Assembly (NCBI GenBank): GCA_033977485.1
Contig: CM066994.1
Location: 49,687,155 to 49,751,154, forward strand
Length of the DNA stretch: 64,000 bases
Direction of reading: 5' to 3'
From: Hydrangea macrophylla
Lineage: Eukaryota; Streptophyta; Magnoliopsida; Cornales; Hydrangeaceae
Part shown: piece by piece, positions 46,492-57,077 of the stretch
How the letters are laid out: each line of letters begins with the position of its first letter
How positions within the stretch are numbered: the stretch's first letter is position 1
Notes under the pieces: model-generated
Seen by the model: only the letters and a program-made list of their open reading frames with translations
The model's database searches: none
What the model was told of the DNA's origin: nothing
Made by a program: the position numbers and the translations under genes

Positions 46492-47463
46492 ATTTCAGCT
46501 TCTACAAAATTGTTAGAAATATTTCCTTGATATAGTTGGAAACAAAAAACAGATTCTGAATATAACAAATGAAAACAGTAAAATTACACTTTGATAGAAA
46601 CAGAAAATAAACAGGAAAATCAAACCGAGGCCTGTGATTTTCATTCACAGTTTCCTTAAAACAGATTCGCCGCCTCACCGGATGTGCTTGAGGAATTCGT
46701 CGGCGTCTGTCTCCCAGGATACAGCGGCTTCTAGCAGTAGTACTTGCACAACGTAGACTGCTCCGGCGAACTTCTTATGTTTTGTGCTCTCTCAGAAAAC
46801 TCAGGACAGTAGGAGAAGAGAAGTGAAGACTCTGTAATTCGTGTCTCTAGATTGAGGGGAAGCTGAGATATATATAGGATAGTCATATGCCTTTCCATTT
46901 TCTGTAACTACAACCTGTTCATCTTGCAACAGTTTAGAAATCCCAAAGGTTTCTGCAATGCAAAACATGTGCAGAAATCCCAAGGGTCTCTCATTACATT
47001 TTGGAAAAAGCCAAACTTGAGGGGTCTAAAAAGAAATATTCGCACCCGCACCCACGACCCGACACGGCTCGGCCGGTCGGACGGACGGCGGCGGCGGCGC
47101 GCGCGCGTGTGTGGAGTAAACCCAAAGGGCCTTAGGTCTTCCCCCTTCCACAAAACTGGGTACCCCTTGGGGCCCAAACCCAAAACTTGAAGTAGCCTTA
47201 TAAATACACTATAAGCTACTTCTAGTTTTCCTATGTGGGACAAGGCAAGTTGTGAACCTCTTTCATTTCAACAACTCCTTGTATGGGGCAACCTTTAACC
47301 ATTAATTTCTCATTCACCCATCAATATCTTTGGACATGTGAATATCCAAACTTCATCTCCTCATGGAGGAGAACACAAATCCAAAAGGACCCCACTTAAA
47401 CTCTAAGTGGGTCCCACTTTTATTAGCCCTTAAACATGGCCAAACACACATATTTATCCAACA
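46492..47463 (-). repeat. E7 5' LTR (972 bp)
   Basis: Minus-strand TATA-like box at plus 46866-46877. The GC-rich tract (47039-47112) is shorter than in the 3' LTR. Otherwise nearly identical to 40558-41589. Confidence 0.93.
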
Positions 47464-47627
47464 TATTCTGTATCTTACCACACTTTAGTCTAGGTTCACC
47501 TTGTACTACCTTGTACTTCACCATTGTACTACTCTCTCCTAAGCCTATATAAAGGTTGTACTATGTATACTTTGATATATATATATATATATTAATATAA
47601 TACAATTCTTCTCTCCCTATCTTAACA
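47464..47627 (+). repeat. E6 3' LTR, second part
   Basis: The first five bases are the E7 target duplication. The rest completes the E6 LTR (about 195 bp without E7), with a TATATAAAGG promoter box at about 47552-47561, and ends CCCTATCTTAACA. Confidence 0.82.
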
Positions 47628-48380
47628 CATTTGATGCTGGGTTTTTGTTGGAATTTCTTTTTGTTGAGATTTGTATCAAGTTATCCAAAATCTCATATTA
47701 TTCTAAGAAGTCAGATCCCTAATCTTAGTGAGTCAGTTGATTTTCTTCTTCTTCTTCTTCTTCTTCTTCTTCTTCTTCTTCTTCCCAATCGCAGCCCTAG
47801 ATCTAAATCCATTTGATTTTTCTTCTTCTTCTTCGTCTTCTTCTTCTTCTTCTTCTTCTTCTTATTCTTCTTCTTCTTCTTCTTCTTCCCAGTCGGTTAG
47901 GGCTTTTAATGGCCGATTAGGGCTTTCACTGCAAGGTAATATCTTGGATCTCTTCTCTCGTTTGGCCCATTCCCTTGCATTCTAGGGTTCCACTTGTAAT
48001 CAATTTTAGTTCAATCGCCTCTCTCTCTCTCTATCTTTTTCTCTCTCTCTCTCTATCTCTCTCTCTCGATCATGTTTCTCTTGCTATATGTTCATGTGTT
48101 TCGGTCTTTGTGTGTAGCTCTAAGTTTTGATGAACTGTTATGATAAGTTGTGTCTTTTGTTTTTTGTAGGTATAATGGAAGATTGTAAGGAACAATCTTC
48201 TATTTTTTTAATATGACTTAGTTTTCTATTTTTATTTTGGCATGGATCTTTGTTTAGCTATGCAAAGTCTTGAAATCTCTTTCTACATTTTTTTCCCCAG
48301 AAAGGTGAGACTTTTGAGGCAGGAGACATTTTTCCCAGAAGGTGAGATTTTTTTGTAGAATTTGTGTTCTTTACTTTTCG
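47628..48380 (+). other. Possible transposon or gene 5' region with TTC repeats
   Basis: Two TTC microsatellite runs (47742-47783 and 47820-47888) and a CT run (48018-48066) lie in sequence that looks like a 5' UTR. A GT splice donor style (CTGCAAGGTAATATC, 47929-47943) and a pyrimidine-rich AG before GTATAATGGAAGATTG (48170-48185) suggest an intron and a start codon. The frame stops after 13 codons. It may be the start of a lost hAT transposase. This is inference only. Confidence 0.35.
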
Positions 48381-48600
48381 ATTAACCAAATTTCATGACT
48401 GAAATGTGGTTAGGAGAACTGAACTGAACCAACGAAATTAAATTTCAGTCAGTTAACAGTTAACAATTCTCTAAACTAAGCCGAAACCGAATCGAATTTT
48501 GCCAAACCGATCCGAACCAAACGGAACTGAACCGAACCGACTGAATGCCCACCCATAGGCCTATCTATCCCAACCACTGAAAAAGGAAAAAAAATAAAAG

Positions 48601-48757
48601 GGTGGGGCTATTCCCACGCCCGTATTTGCTATTTTCACCATCTTTTTCTTATTTTAATAATTTATAAATAGTAAAATTATATACTTCCCTAAATAATCAC
48701 ATTGTTTTAGTCTATACCCAAAATACCCTTTCTCTCTCCCTATCCTAAGACTCATGT

Positions 48758-48821
<64 letters not shown>

Positions 48822-49238
48822 ACACACACACACCTATACACAAAATTGAAGAAGCTCAAGGGCTTTAGTGTTGGGGTTGGGGGTAATATGTGGTGGTGGG
48901 TTCCCAATTTGGGGCTTTTGTGGTGGTGGAGAAGGTGATTCAGGGGTAATGGTTTTCGATGGTAAGGCTAGGGGTGGGAGATGGTGGGTTTCGATTTGGG
49001 GGTGTGAGGTAGTGGATGGGGGGTGGGATAGTGATGCAGTGGTGAGGCTGGGGGTGGGAGGTGGTGTGGGTTCCTGATGTAGGGCTTTGTGGTGGTTGAG
49101 AAGTTGATTTGGGAGGTAGGGTTTGGTGATGGGATTATGGGTCATGGATTCATAGGTGTGTTAATGGGTGGTATGATGGTTGTCGATGGGGCGAATGGTG
49201 GTGGTGGTCACCCGTGGACGGTGGTGATGATGGTATAG

Positions 49239-49295
<57 letters not shown>

Positions 49296-49305
49296 CTTCT
49301 TCACT

Positions 49306-49340
<35 letters not shown>

Positions 49341-49493
49341 ATGGGTCTTGGGATAGGGAAAGAGAAAGGGTATTTTGGATATAGACCAAAAAATGTGACT
49401 ATTGAGGGCAGTATATGATTTTATTACTTCTAAATTAATAAAATAAGGAAATGTGGTGTAAATAAAAAATATGGTGGTGGAAATAGCCTCACC
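48601..49493. mobile_element. Foldback DNA element 1 (893 bp)
   Basis: The left arm, from GGTGGGGCTATTCCC, is an imperfect inverted copy of the right arm ending GGAAATAGCCTCACC. The match continues for about 170 bases through CCAAAATACCCTTTCTCT, then through CT/CA microsatellites (48754-48835) mirrored by GT/GA runs (49238-49338). The centre is rich in GGTGGTGGG. Long terminal inverted repeats without a gene indicate a non-autonomous foldback or Mutator-like element. No clear target duplication was seen in the A-rich flanks. Confidence 0.78.
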
Positions 49494-50705
49494 TAAAGAA
49501 AAAAAGTAAAAAATAAAAAATAAAAAAATAAAATAAAAGTAGAACTCATGAAATCACAAGTGATAAATGATTAGAACCCCGAATCCGACATACCCGATCC
49601 AACCCGACTGATTCCAAGGCTATTGGTCAGTTTTTGAGGATCGACAGATGAGTCACAGGTTGGAAAGTGCAAAATCCGTGAGATTTAGTTCCGGTCTCGA
49701 TTTGTTACTTGTTAAACCTGACCCGACCAGACCATTTATTAAAAACTAAAGAAACACTGCTACATATATATAATGGCAAATTTCACTAATCGCCCATGAG
49801 ATATCTGACAAATGCAGGACCTCTCCTGTATTTTAAAAAATTACAATAACCTCCATTGTATTTTATAGTGTGTTACACACACCTCCCTTCCCTTTTGTTT
49901 GTCAACATTGAGTTGATTGTTAATTGTGGAGTTTACTTTTTCTTAAATACCTAATTTACTCTTCTTTTTCACCAGGGCCCCATCACCTCCTCCATCACTG
50001 TCACGCCCATCACCACCGTTCATAGTCGAAAATGCCACAAGTGAGAAATGAATACAACTAAAAAAAATTTAGAAACACATTGAAATCACTAATTTTAGAG
50101 AGAGAAAATCATCACGTTATTCAACTTGGATGTCCAACATTCTCAATTACTCTGTGGATAACAAAATTCAGAAACCATACAGCAAAAGCCGGTTCATTCC
50201 CTCCATCTAAGAACTATATGTATATATGTACGCACGTATATCATCCTTACTCCTTACTATATATCACCTATGGGTGCGTGCCAATTTCTGAAATTGATTT
50301 TTTCAATTTCGGTATTTCTCTGTTTATTCTTTTCTTTGCGGTAATTGCATAGTCAGACAAATACCATAATGTCCCATTCGTATACCATAATTATTTGTGT
50401 ATGTGTATAGCTACATAAGGATATATTGATTTGCGAGAGGCTAATTCTGTCATTTATACAATAATTAAATTGAAGTCGACTAATAATTACATTAAGGTCA
50501 GCTTTTGAAATTTTATTTAATATAAAAATGAGTATTCAATGAACTTTGACTTATATATTTCAGGTTCAATCGACCATTTCAACCATAATTACAATTGGCA
50601 TAAAAAAAAGTCAATAAAAGCGGTTATTGACATCATATTTACATATAGGTTACTTTTTGTAAAAAAAATTATAGAATGAACATCTTTTGGCACAATATTT
50701 ACATA
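49494..50705. other. Unassigned AT-rich region
   Basis: No gene is seen. It contains an A-rich run (49494-49540), a stretch with ACCCGA-type repeats (49578-49735) resembling hAT subterminal sequence, and a block at 49790-49915 in the style of a decayed MITE. From about 50620 it carries units of the 60-bp repeat found in the adjoining inverted pair. Confidence 0.35.
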
Positions 50706-51626
50706 TAGGTGTCTGCTTACATCATCCTTACATACATGTTAATTTTTGGAAGAAAAATTACAGAATGGTCATCGTTTGGCACAATATTTACATATAGGTA
50801 AATTGTTGTAAGAAAAATTACAGAATTGTCATTTTTTGTACAACCGTTTTTTTTTTTTTTTTTTTTTACAAAAATTGTAAAAGCTAAAGAAGTTAATATG
50901 AGGGAATAGTACATAATGGTCATCTTTTGCACAACGACTTTTTTTCCCCTCTTTACAAAAATGATTGTAAATGCCAAATAAGTTAATATGAGGGGATCGG
51001 CACGTGCGAAACACGTGCATGCAACCTAGTATTATAAAAACTAAAAACAAAAATTATGACTCTATTGAATAGCTAACTATATGTGTGTATGTATAAGGAA
51101 TGCAGTTTTGTTCACCCCAAAATTGTTCACCATTTTTTCACCATTCTCTCCCATTGGCTAATGCAGCTCAATAGAGTCAAACAAAAAACAAAAATTAAAA
51201 ATTCTGACTATTGAATAGCTAACCATATGTGTACATATATGGAATGCAGTTTTGCTCACCCCAAAAATTGCTCACCATTTGCTCACCTTCATCTCCCATT
51301 GGCTAATAGGCTCCCTGCACATGCTTCGCACGTGCCTATCTCCTCATATAAGCTTCTTTGACTTTTACAATCTTTTTGTAAAGAGGGGCAAAAAAAAGCC
51401 GTTGTGCCAAAAGATGACCATTTTGTACTATTCCTTCATTTTAACTTCTTTGGCTTTTACAATTTTTGTGAAGGAAAAAAAAAAACTGTTGTGCCAAAAG
51501 ATGATAATTCTGTAATTTTTCTTACAAAAATTGGCCTATATATAAATATTATGCCAAAAGATGACCATTCTATAATTTTTCTTCCAAAAATTAACCTATA
51601 TGTAAGGATGATGTAAGCTGGCACCT
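50706..51626. mobile_element. Inverted pair of Helitron-like 3' ends
   Basis: Bases 50706-51018 and 51322-51626 are inverted copies of each other. The left copy ends, on the plus strand, with hairpin GCACGTG-CGAAA-CACGTGC (51000-51018), then ATGCAAC and CTAG (51026-51029) followed by T. This is the 3' end signature of Helitrons, which insert between A and T. The right copy has the same hairpin on the minus strand with one change (GCACGTGCGAAGCATGTGC), but no clean CTAG. Between them (51030-51321) is a direct duplication of about 105 bp (51059-51165 and 51208-51310). No helicase gene is present. Confidence 0.5.
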
Positions 51627-52400
51627 GACCAAAACTGTATTCATATATATGGGTCTAGTTTCATATGAAAACATGGGGGGAAAAAGAGCTTAGTCACTTG
51701 AATAGTATGCATACATGCTGGGGCGGACGAGGAGTTTTGTTCAGGGTCAGAAACTTATACGGGTTTTGGGAGTAGTGCCCACAACCCGATTTTTTTAAAT
51801 CTTAAAGTATTTTTTTTGAAATATTGAGGGACAATTAAGAGATAAAAATGAATAAAGTATGAAATATGTAAAGTAAAAGATATATTTGTTTGTAAACCTA
51901 GTATACCTAAAAGGGAAAATTTAAATCATAGAGAATTCAAATAGGATGATTGATTACTAAAATGCGTTTGGGATTTCCGGCCGACAACCCCTATTCGTGA
52001 ACCAGAATTTGATTGCTAAATGGATTTGACAAATCTCATGAAGCTTTGTGGTTTGGAAGAAAGGATGTGGAGAGAGGTTGGCATGGTGGTGGTGGTCGGG
52101 TTTAATCCGCATGGGTCTTATACGAGACCAATCGGAATTAAGGGTCAGGATGTGTTGGGTGTAGAATTGGATGTGAGTTTAGATGTGAGTGTAGCATTTT
52201 CAGTGTGTTTTATTTGGGTGTTTGGGAGTTTTGGCGATGGAGAGTTCCCATGTTTGTCCTCTCTCTCTTCTTCTTCTTCTTCATCTTCTTCTTCTTCGTC
52301 AGATTTTGGCCCTTAATTGAGTATTGCAAATTTGCATATAGTTATATAGTATAGAATAGATATACTGATATATAACTGAATGTGAGGCAGGATTTTTTTT
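51627..52400. other. Unassigned region with a TTC run
   Basis: No gene is recognised. A 98-codon plus-strand ORF (52020-52316) ends in a serine run encoded by a TCT/TTC microsatellite (52268-52300) and shows no domain. Confidence 0.35.
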
Positions 52401-52652
52401 TAGGGATTATTAAAACTCAGTCAACTTTTGTTTGGCATTTTAAAGTCAGTTGCTTTTTCAAAATGAAAAAGAAATCAAGTTAAATTAAAAATTTAAAAAC
52501 ACAAACTTTTTGCTTTTTTTTTTAAATAAAAAATTATATTTACCTCCCTATCTTCTTCCTCACCACCACCTCCACCAGTTGCCACCACACCACGACCACC
52601 ACCACCACCACTACCAGCCACCACCACACCACGACCACCACCACCACCACAA

Positions 52653-52691
<39 letters not shown>

Positions 52692-53377
52692 CTAATATAT
52701 GGTCACCACCACCCCAACCTCTCTCTCTATCTATTCTCTCTCTTCTCACCGCCCCTACGGGCCTGCTTCCTCATTTAACCCTTCCTTGCAGAAAAGAAGG
52801 GAACAAAAAAGTTGCAGGTTGGAATAACTATTGAAACGGCAGGAGCAACTCATCAAACTTATCTGGAGCAACTCACCAAACGTAAGGAGCAACTCACCAA
52901 ACGGAAAGAATAACGCTGCTCCTTACGTTTGATAAGTTGTTCCCGATACGTTTGGTGAGTTGCTCCTTCTGTTTGGACAATTGTTCCAAAAATCTACACC
53001 TTTTTTTTTTCCTTTTATAGTGGCGATAGTGGATGAGCGAGGTGCCCCGTGGTAGTCGTGGCTATAAGAAGAGAGAGAGAACGTTGGGGTGGGGGTGGAG
53101 GTGGAGCAAGGTGTAGATTTTTGGAGCAATTGTCCAAACAGAAGGAGCAACTCACAAAACGTATCGGGAGCAACTCACCGAACGTAAGTAACAACATTAC
53201 TCTTTCCGTTTGGTGATCAGTTGCTCCGTACGTTTGGTGGGTTGCTACTAGTAAGTTTGGTGAGTTGCTCTAACCTGCAATTTTTTTTTTTTTTATAGCT
53301 TTTTGCAGTGGCAAGGGTGGATGAGGGAGGAGGCCCGTGGTGGTGGTGGCAAGAAGATAGAGAGAGGTTGGGGTGGT

Positions 53378-54949
53378 TGTAGTAACCCGTGTTTTCATGT
53401 TTAAATTTACGATTTAGACTTCGTGTGCGATTTTAGCGAAAATTGGTCACAGGGGTATTTTGGTCATTTTTTCAATTTTATAAGTCATGAACTAAAAATA
53501 TATTTTTTTGGGAAAAGTTGCGTGAGATTAAATGATTTGGTATTCGTGTTGGAAGTTAAGATTTTTTTTTGAGTCATATTAAATCTAATATTTTCTCTTT
53601 TAATTTTAACAGTAGCAGAATTTTGTTTTCAGATTGTTGTTAGGAAAACGAAGGAAATTTAAGATTCTGCCCGCGTTGTCTCAAGCAAAACTCGATTCTG
53701 CACACTTTTCGTCTAATGCAATTTTCTCAGATTCTGCACCGTTTGGGCAGAAAATGAGGATTTCAGTAGCAGTTTTTAGAATGCTACCAATTAATTAGAA
53801 GTTAGTGGATTGTTAGGCCAATGTCTCTAAGTGGAGTTATAGGTGCATTAGTGTATGTTTACATCATCTTGCATATTCCTTATAAACTACCAACTAATTA
53901 GAAGTTAGTGGATTGTTAGGCCAATGTCTCTAAGTGGAGTTATAGGTGCATTAGTGTATGTTTACATCATCTTGCATATTCCTTATAAGCTACCAATTAA
54001 TTAGAAGTTAGTGGATTGTTAGGCCAATGTCTCTAAGTGGAGTTATGTGTGCATTAGTGTATGTTTACATCATCTTGCATATTCCTTATAAACTACCAAT
54101 TAATTAAAAGTTAGTGGTTAATAAGTGGATTGTTAGGCCATTGTCTCCAAGTGGAAGCTTGGCTATTTATACACTCAAATACTCTCTCAAACACACACAT
54201 TCTACACTTCTAGCATAGAGAGCTTGAGAGAGTCACATAGAGAGATTTATATATATATATATATACACAATTATAGATATACATACACCTCGAGTTAGAA
54301 GAAGAAGAAGAAGAAGAAGAGAAGTGTTTGGGAGTTGCTCAACATCATTTATAGGTACCGGGTTGTGTACAATATGCTTTCTAAATTCTCCGGAGTATTT
54401 CTTTGTTATCTCTACTTGTACTCTTTTTGCAGTTATGTTGTGTTTTCATTTGGAATCAATGAGTATGTGTTTATTGCTAAGTGCTATGGGACTAAAGGGT
54501 CATGAGCAAGGAGCACCTACCAACAGTCCAACAGGCCTCAGGGACCGACGTACTGGAGACGGGTGAGGTGAGGTGAGGTGTCTCTTGCTATGTGATCAAG
54601 AGGAACCTGGTATGATGCTATTGGTATGAGCGTTTGGGTAGTGTGAGCAGTTGGGTTGTGAGACTGGTCAATTGATTTGATGTCGTTCTATGTATTTGAT
54701 TGTCATTATCCTTTTGAGCCTTTATTATTCATGTCATATTGTATACTTCCCGGTATGGTTTTTAGATGCAGGCAGTGCCGGTAACCGAAGCCTAGAAGGG
54801 AGATAAGGTTAAGGATGATATAGGAGATCCGTGGAGAATATGGACCTGCTGGGAGTTTTAAAGAAATTTTGTATTTTTATTTTAAAGAATCAAGTGTGAT
54901 TTATTTATTTTTTTCAATGGAAATACGCTTATTTTTGCGGGGCGTCACA
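53378..54949 (+). repeat. E8 LTR 1 (1572 bp)
   Basis: Contains the E7-like module at 53576-53778, three full copies plus part of a 103-bp repeat (about 53785-54120), a TATA box CTATTTATA at 54163-54171, a GAA run near 54298-54321 and a GGTGAGGTGAGGTGAGGTG run near 54562-54580. The left target duplication GTGGT precedes it. Confidence 0.93.
54163..54171 (+). promoter_or_regulatory. E8 LTR core promoter (TATA box), LTR 1
   Basis: CTATTTATA followed by ACACTCAAATACTCTCTC lies mid-LTR where a retrotransposon promoter is expected. The same box is at 56044-56052, 57868-57876 and 59898-59906 in the other LTRs, so all four could start transcripts toward the right. Confidence 0.65.
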
Positions 54950-55192
54950 AATGGTATCAGAGCCTGTCCCCAGCCGGAAATGTAGGACTAAGTCAAGGTT
55001 AGATAGTCTACATCGCCTGGGAGGAGTCAGAGAAAGTTGAAAAAAAAAAAAAAAAAAAAAAAATTTTGTTATTTTATAAAACAAAATATGCTAGATTTGT
55101 TTTAAACATTATTTTAAGAAATTTATGAAGTTATTTACCAAATGCTTTTATCTCTAGATTTCGGGACGAAATCTCTATTAAGGAGGGTAGAT
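54950..55192 (+). other. E8 internal domain 1 (243 bp)
   Basis: Primer binding site TGGTATCAGAGC at 54952-54963, a short unique stretch, a poly-A run (55038-55063), AT-rich sequence, then the palindrome ATTTCGGGACGAAAT at 55158-55172 and purine tract before LTR 2. It has no coding capacity. As read, the signals for reverse transcription are complete. Confidence 0.9.
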
Positions 55193-56837
55193 TGTAGTAA
55201 CCCGTGTTTTCATGTTTAAATTGACGATTTAGACTTCGTGTGCGATTTTAGTGAAAATTGGTCACAGGGGTATTTTGGTCATTTTTTCAATTTTATAAGT
55301 CATGAACTAAAAATATATTTTTTGGGAAAAGTTGCGTGAGATTAAATGATTTGGTATTCGTGTTGGAAATTAAGATTTTTCGAGTCATATTTAAAATTAA
55401 ATCTAATATTTTCTCTTTTAATTTTAACAGTAGCAGAATTTTGTTTTCAGATATTTGTTAGAAAAACGAAAGAAATTTAAGGTTCTGCCCGCGCTGTCCC
55501 AAGTAAAACTCGATTCTGCACACTTTTCGTCTAATGCAATTTTCTCAGATTCTGCACCGTTTGGGCAGAAAATGAGGATTTCAGTAGCAGTTTTTAGAAT
55601 GCTACCAATCAATTAAAAGTTAGTGGATTGTTAGGCCAATGTCTCTAAGTGGAGTTATAGGTGCATTAGTGTATGTTTACATCATCTTGCATATTCCTTA
55701 TAAACTACCAATTAATTAGAAGTTAATGGTTAATAATTAGATTGTTAAGCCATTATGTTTGGTTATTAATACACTAAATATTAGTGGAGTTATAGGTACA
55801 TTAGTGTATGTTTACATCATCTTGCATATTCCTTATAAACTACCAATTAATTAGAAGTTAGTGGTTAATAATTAGATTGTTAGGCCATTATGTTTGGTTA
55901 TTTATACACTAATATTAGTGGAGTTATATGTGCATTAGTGTATGTTTACATCATCTTGCATATTCCTTATAAACTACCCATTAATTAGAAGTTAGTGGTT
56001 AATAAGTGGATTGTTAGGCAATTGTCTCCAAGTGGAAGCTTGGCTATTTATACACTCACATACTCTCTCAAACACACACATTCTACACTTCTAGCATAGA
56101 GAGTTTGAGAGAGTCACACAGAGAGAGATTTATATATATATATATATACACAATTATAGATATACATACACCTCGAGTTAGAAGAAGAAGAAGAAGAAGA
56201 AGAAGAAGAGAAGTGTTTGGGAGTTGCTCAACATCATTTATAGGTACCGGATTGTGTACAATATGCTTTCTAAATTCTCCGGAGTATTTCTTTGTTATCT
56301 CTACTTGTACTCTTTTTGCAGTTATGTTGTGTTTTCATTTGGAATCAATGAGTATGTGTTTATTGCTAAGTGCTATGGGACTAAAGGGTCATGAGCAAAG
56401 AGCACCTACCAACAGTCCAACAGGCCTCAGGGACCGACGTACTGGAGACGGGTGAGGTGAGGTGAGGTGTCTCTTGCTATGTGATCAAGAGGAACCTGGT
56501 ATGATGCTATTGGTATGAGCGTTTGGGTAGTATGAGCAGTTGGGTTGTGAGACTGGTCAATTGATTTGATGTCATTCTATGTATTTGATTGTCGTTATCC
56601 TTTTGAGCCTTTATTATTCATGTCATATTGTATACTTCCCGGTATGGTTTTTAGATGCAGGCAGTGCCGGTAACCGAAGCCTAGAAGGGAGATAAGGTTA
56701 AGGATGATATAGGAGATCCGTGGAGATTATGGACCTGCTGGGAGTTTTAAAGAAATTTTGTATTTTTATTTTAAAGAATCAAGTGTGATTTATTTAATTT
56801 TTCAATGAAAATACGCTTATTTTTGCGGGGCGTCACA
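55193..56837 (+). repeat. E8 LTR 2 (1645 bp)
   Basis: Same layout as LTR 1, but the internal repeat block includes longer units of about 135 bp that carry TTATGTTTGGTTATTAATAC (near 55750-55925). The GAA run is longer than in LTR 1. Confidence 0.93.
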
Positions 56838-57077
56838 AATGGTATCAAAGCCTGTCCCCAGCCGGAAATGTAGGACTAAGTCAAGGTTAGATAGTCTACA
56901 TCGCCTGGGAGGAGTCAGAGAAAGTTGAAAAAAAAAAAAAAATAAAAATTTTGTTATTTTATAAAACAAAATATGCTAGATTTGTTTTAAACATTATTTT
57001 AAGAAATTTATGAAGTTATTTACCAAATGCTTTTATCTCTAGATTTCGGGACGAAATCTCTATTAAGGAGGGTAGAT
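56838..57077 (+). other. E8 internal domain 2 (240 bp)
   Basis: As domain 1, but the primer site reads TGGTATCAAAGC (one base changed), which would weaken priming. The poly-A run is shorter and interrupted. Confidence 0.88.

Larger units (their letters stand above)
40558..47463 (-). mobile_element. E7: nearly complete Ty1/copia element inserted in the E6 LTR
   Basis: Two LTRs (40558-41589 and 46492-47463) start TGTTGGAAAT and end ATCCAACA, flanked by the duplication TATTC (40553-40557 and 47464-47468). Minus-strand gag-pol fills 46147-42136. Outside a GC-rich tract the LTRs differ at only about seven or eight positions that I noticed over roughly 950 bases, so this is the youngest datable insertion in the window. 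Two coding lesions were found: a frameshift near 45395 and a stop at about 43318. Confidence 0.94.
38382..48557. mobile_element. hAT-like DNA transposon remnant holding E6 and E7
   Basis: The left end TAGGGATGGGCAAAC (38382) and right end GAATGCCCACCCATA (to 48557) are imperfect inverted repeats. Both ends are followed inward by repeats of an AACCGAAC type (38395-38565 and 48420-48540). Flanking 8-mers GCCTTATC and GGCCTATC agree at 6 of 8 positions, acceptable for an old hAT duplication. No transposase is recognisable. The interior now consists mainly of copia elements E6 and E7. The call depends on pairing ends 10 kb apart and is tentative. Confidence 0.5.

Noticed and set aside
47631..47985. 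ORFs with long serine, leucine or phenylalanine runs
   Set aside because: They are translations of TTC/CTT microsatellites. Frame and length depend only on repeat number.
48834..49389. Pro/Thr/His-rich ORFs in foldback element 1
   Set aside because: They come from the GGTGGTGGG-rich loop and the GA/GT microsatellites, with no domain.
52020..52316. 98-codon ORF ending in a serine run
   Set aside because: The C-terminus is a microsatellite translation and the rest has no recognisable feature.
54324..54566. An 80-codon ORF (starting MFGSCSTSFIG) conserved in all four E8 LTRs (also 56105-56455, 57929-58264, 60053-60295)
   Set aside because: The whole LTR is conserved between copies, so the ORF is conserved by descent. 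Its extension upstream reads microsatellites, and it has no known domain.
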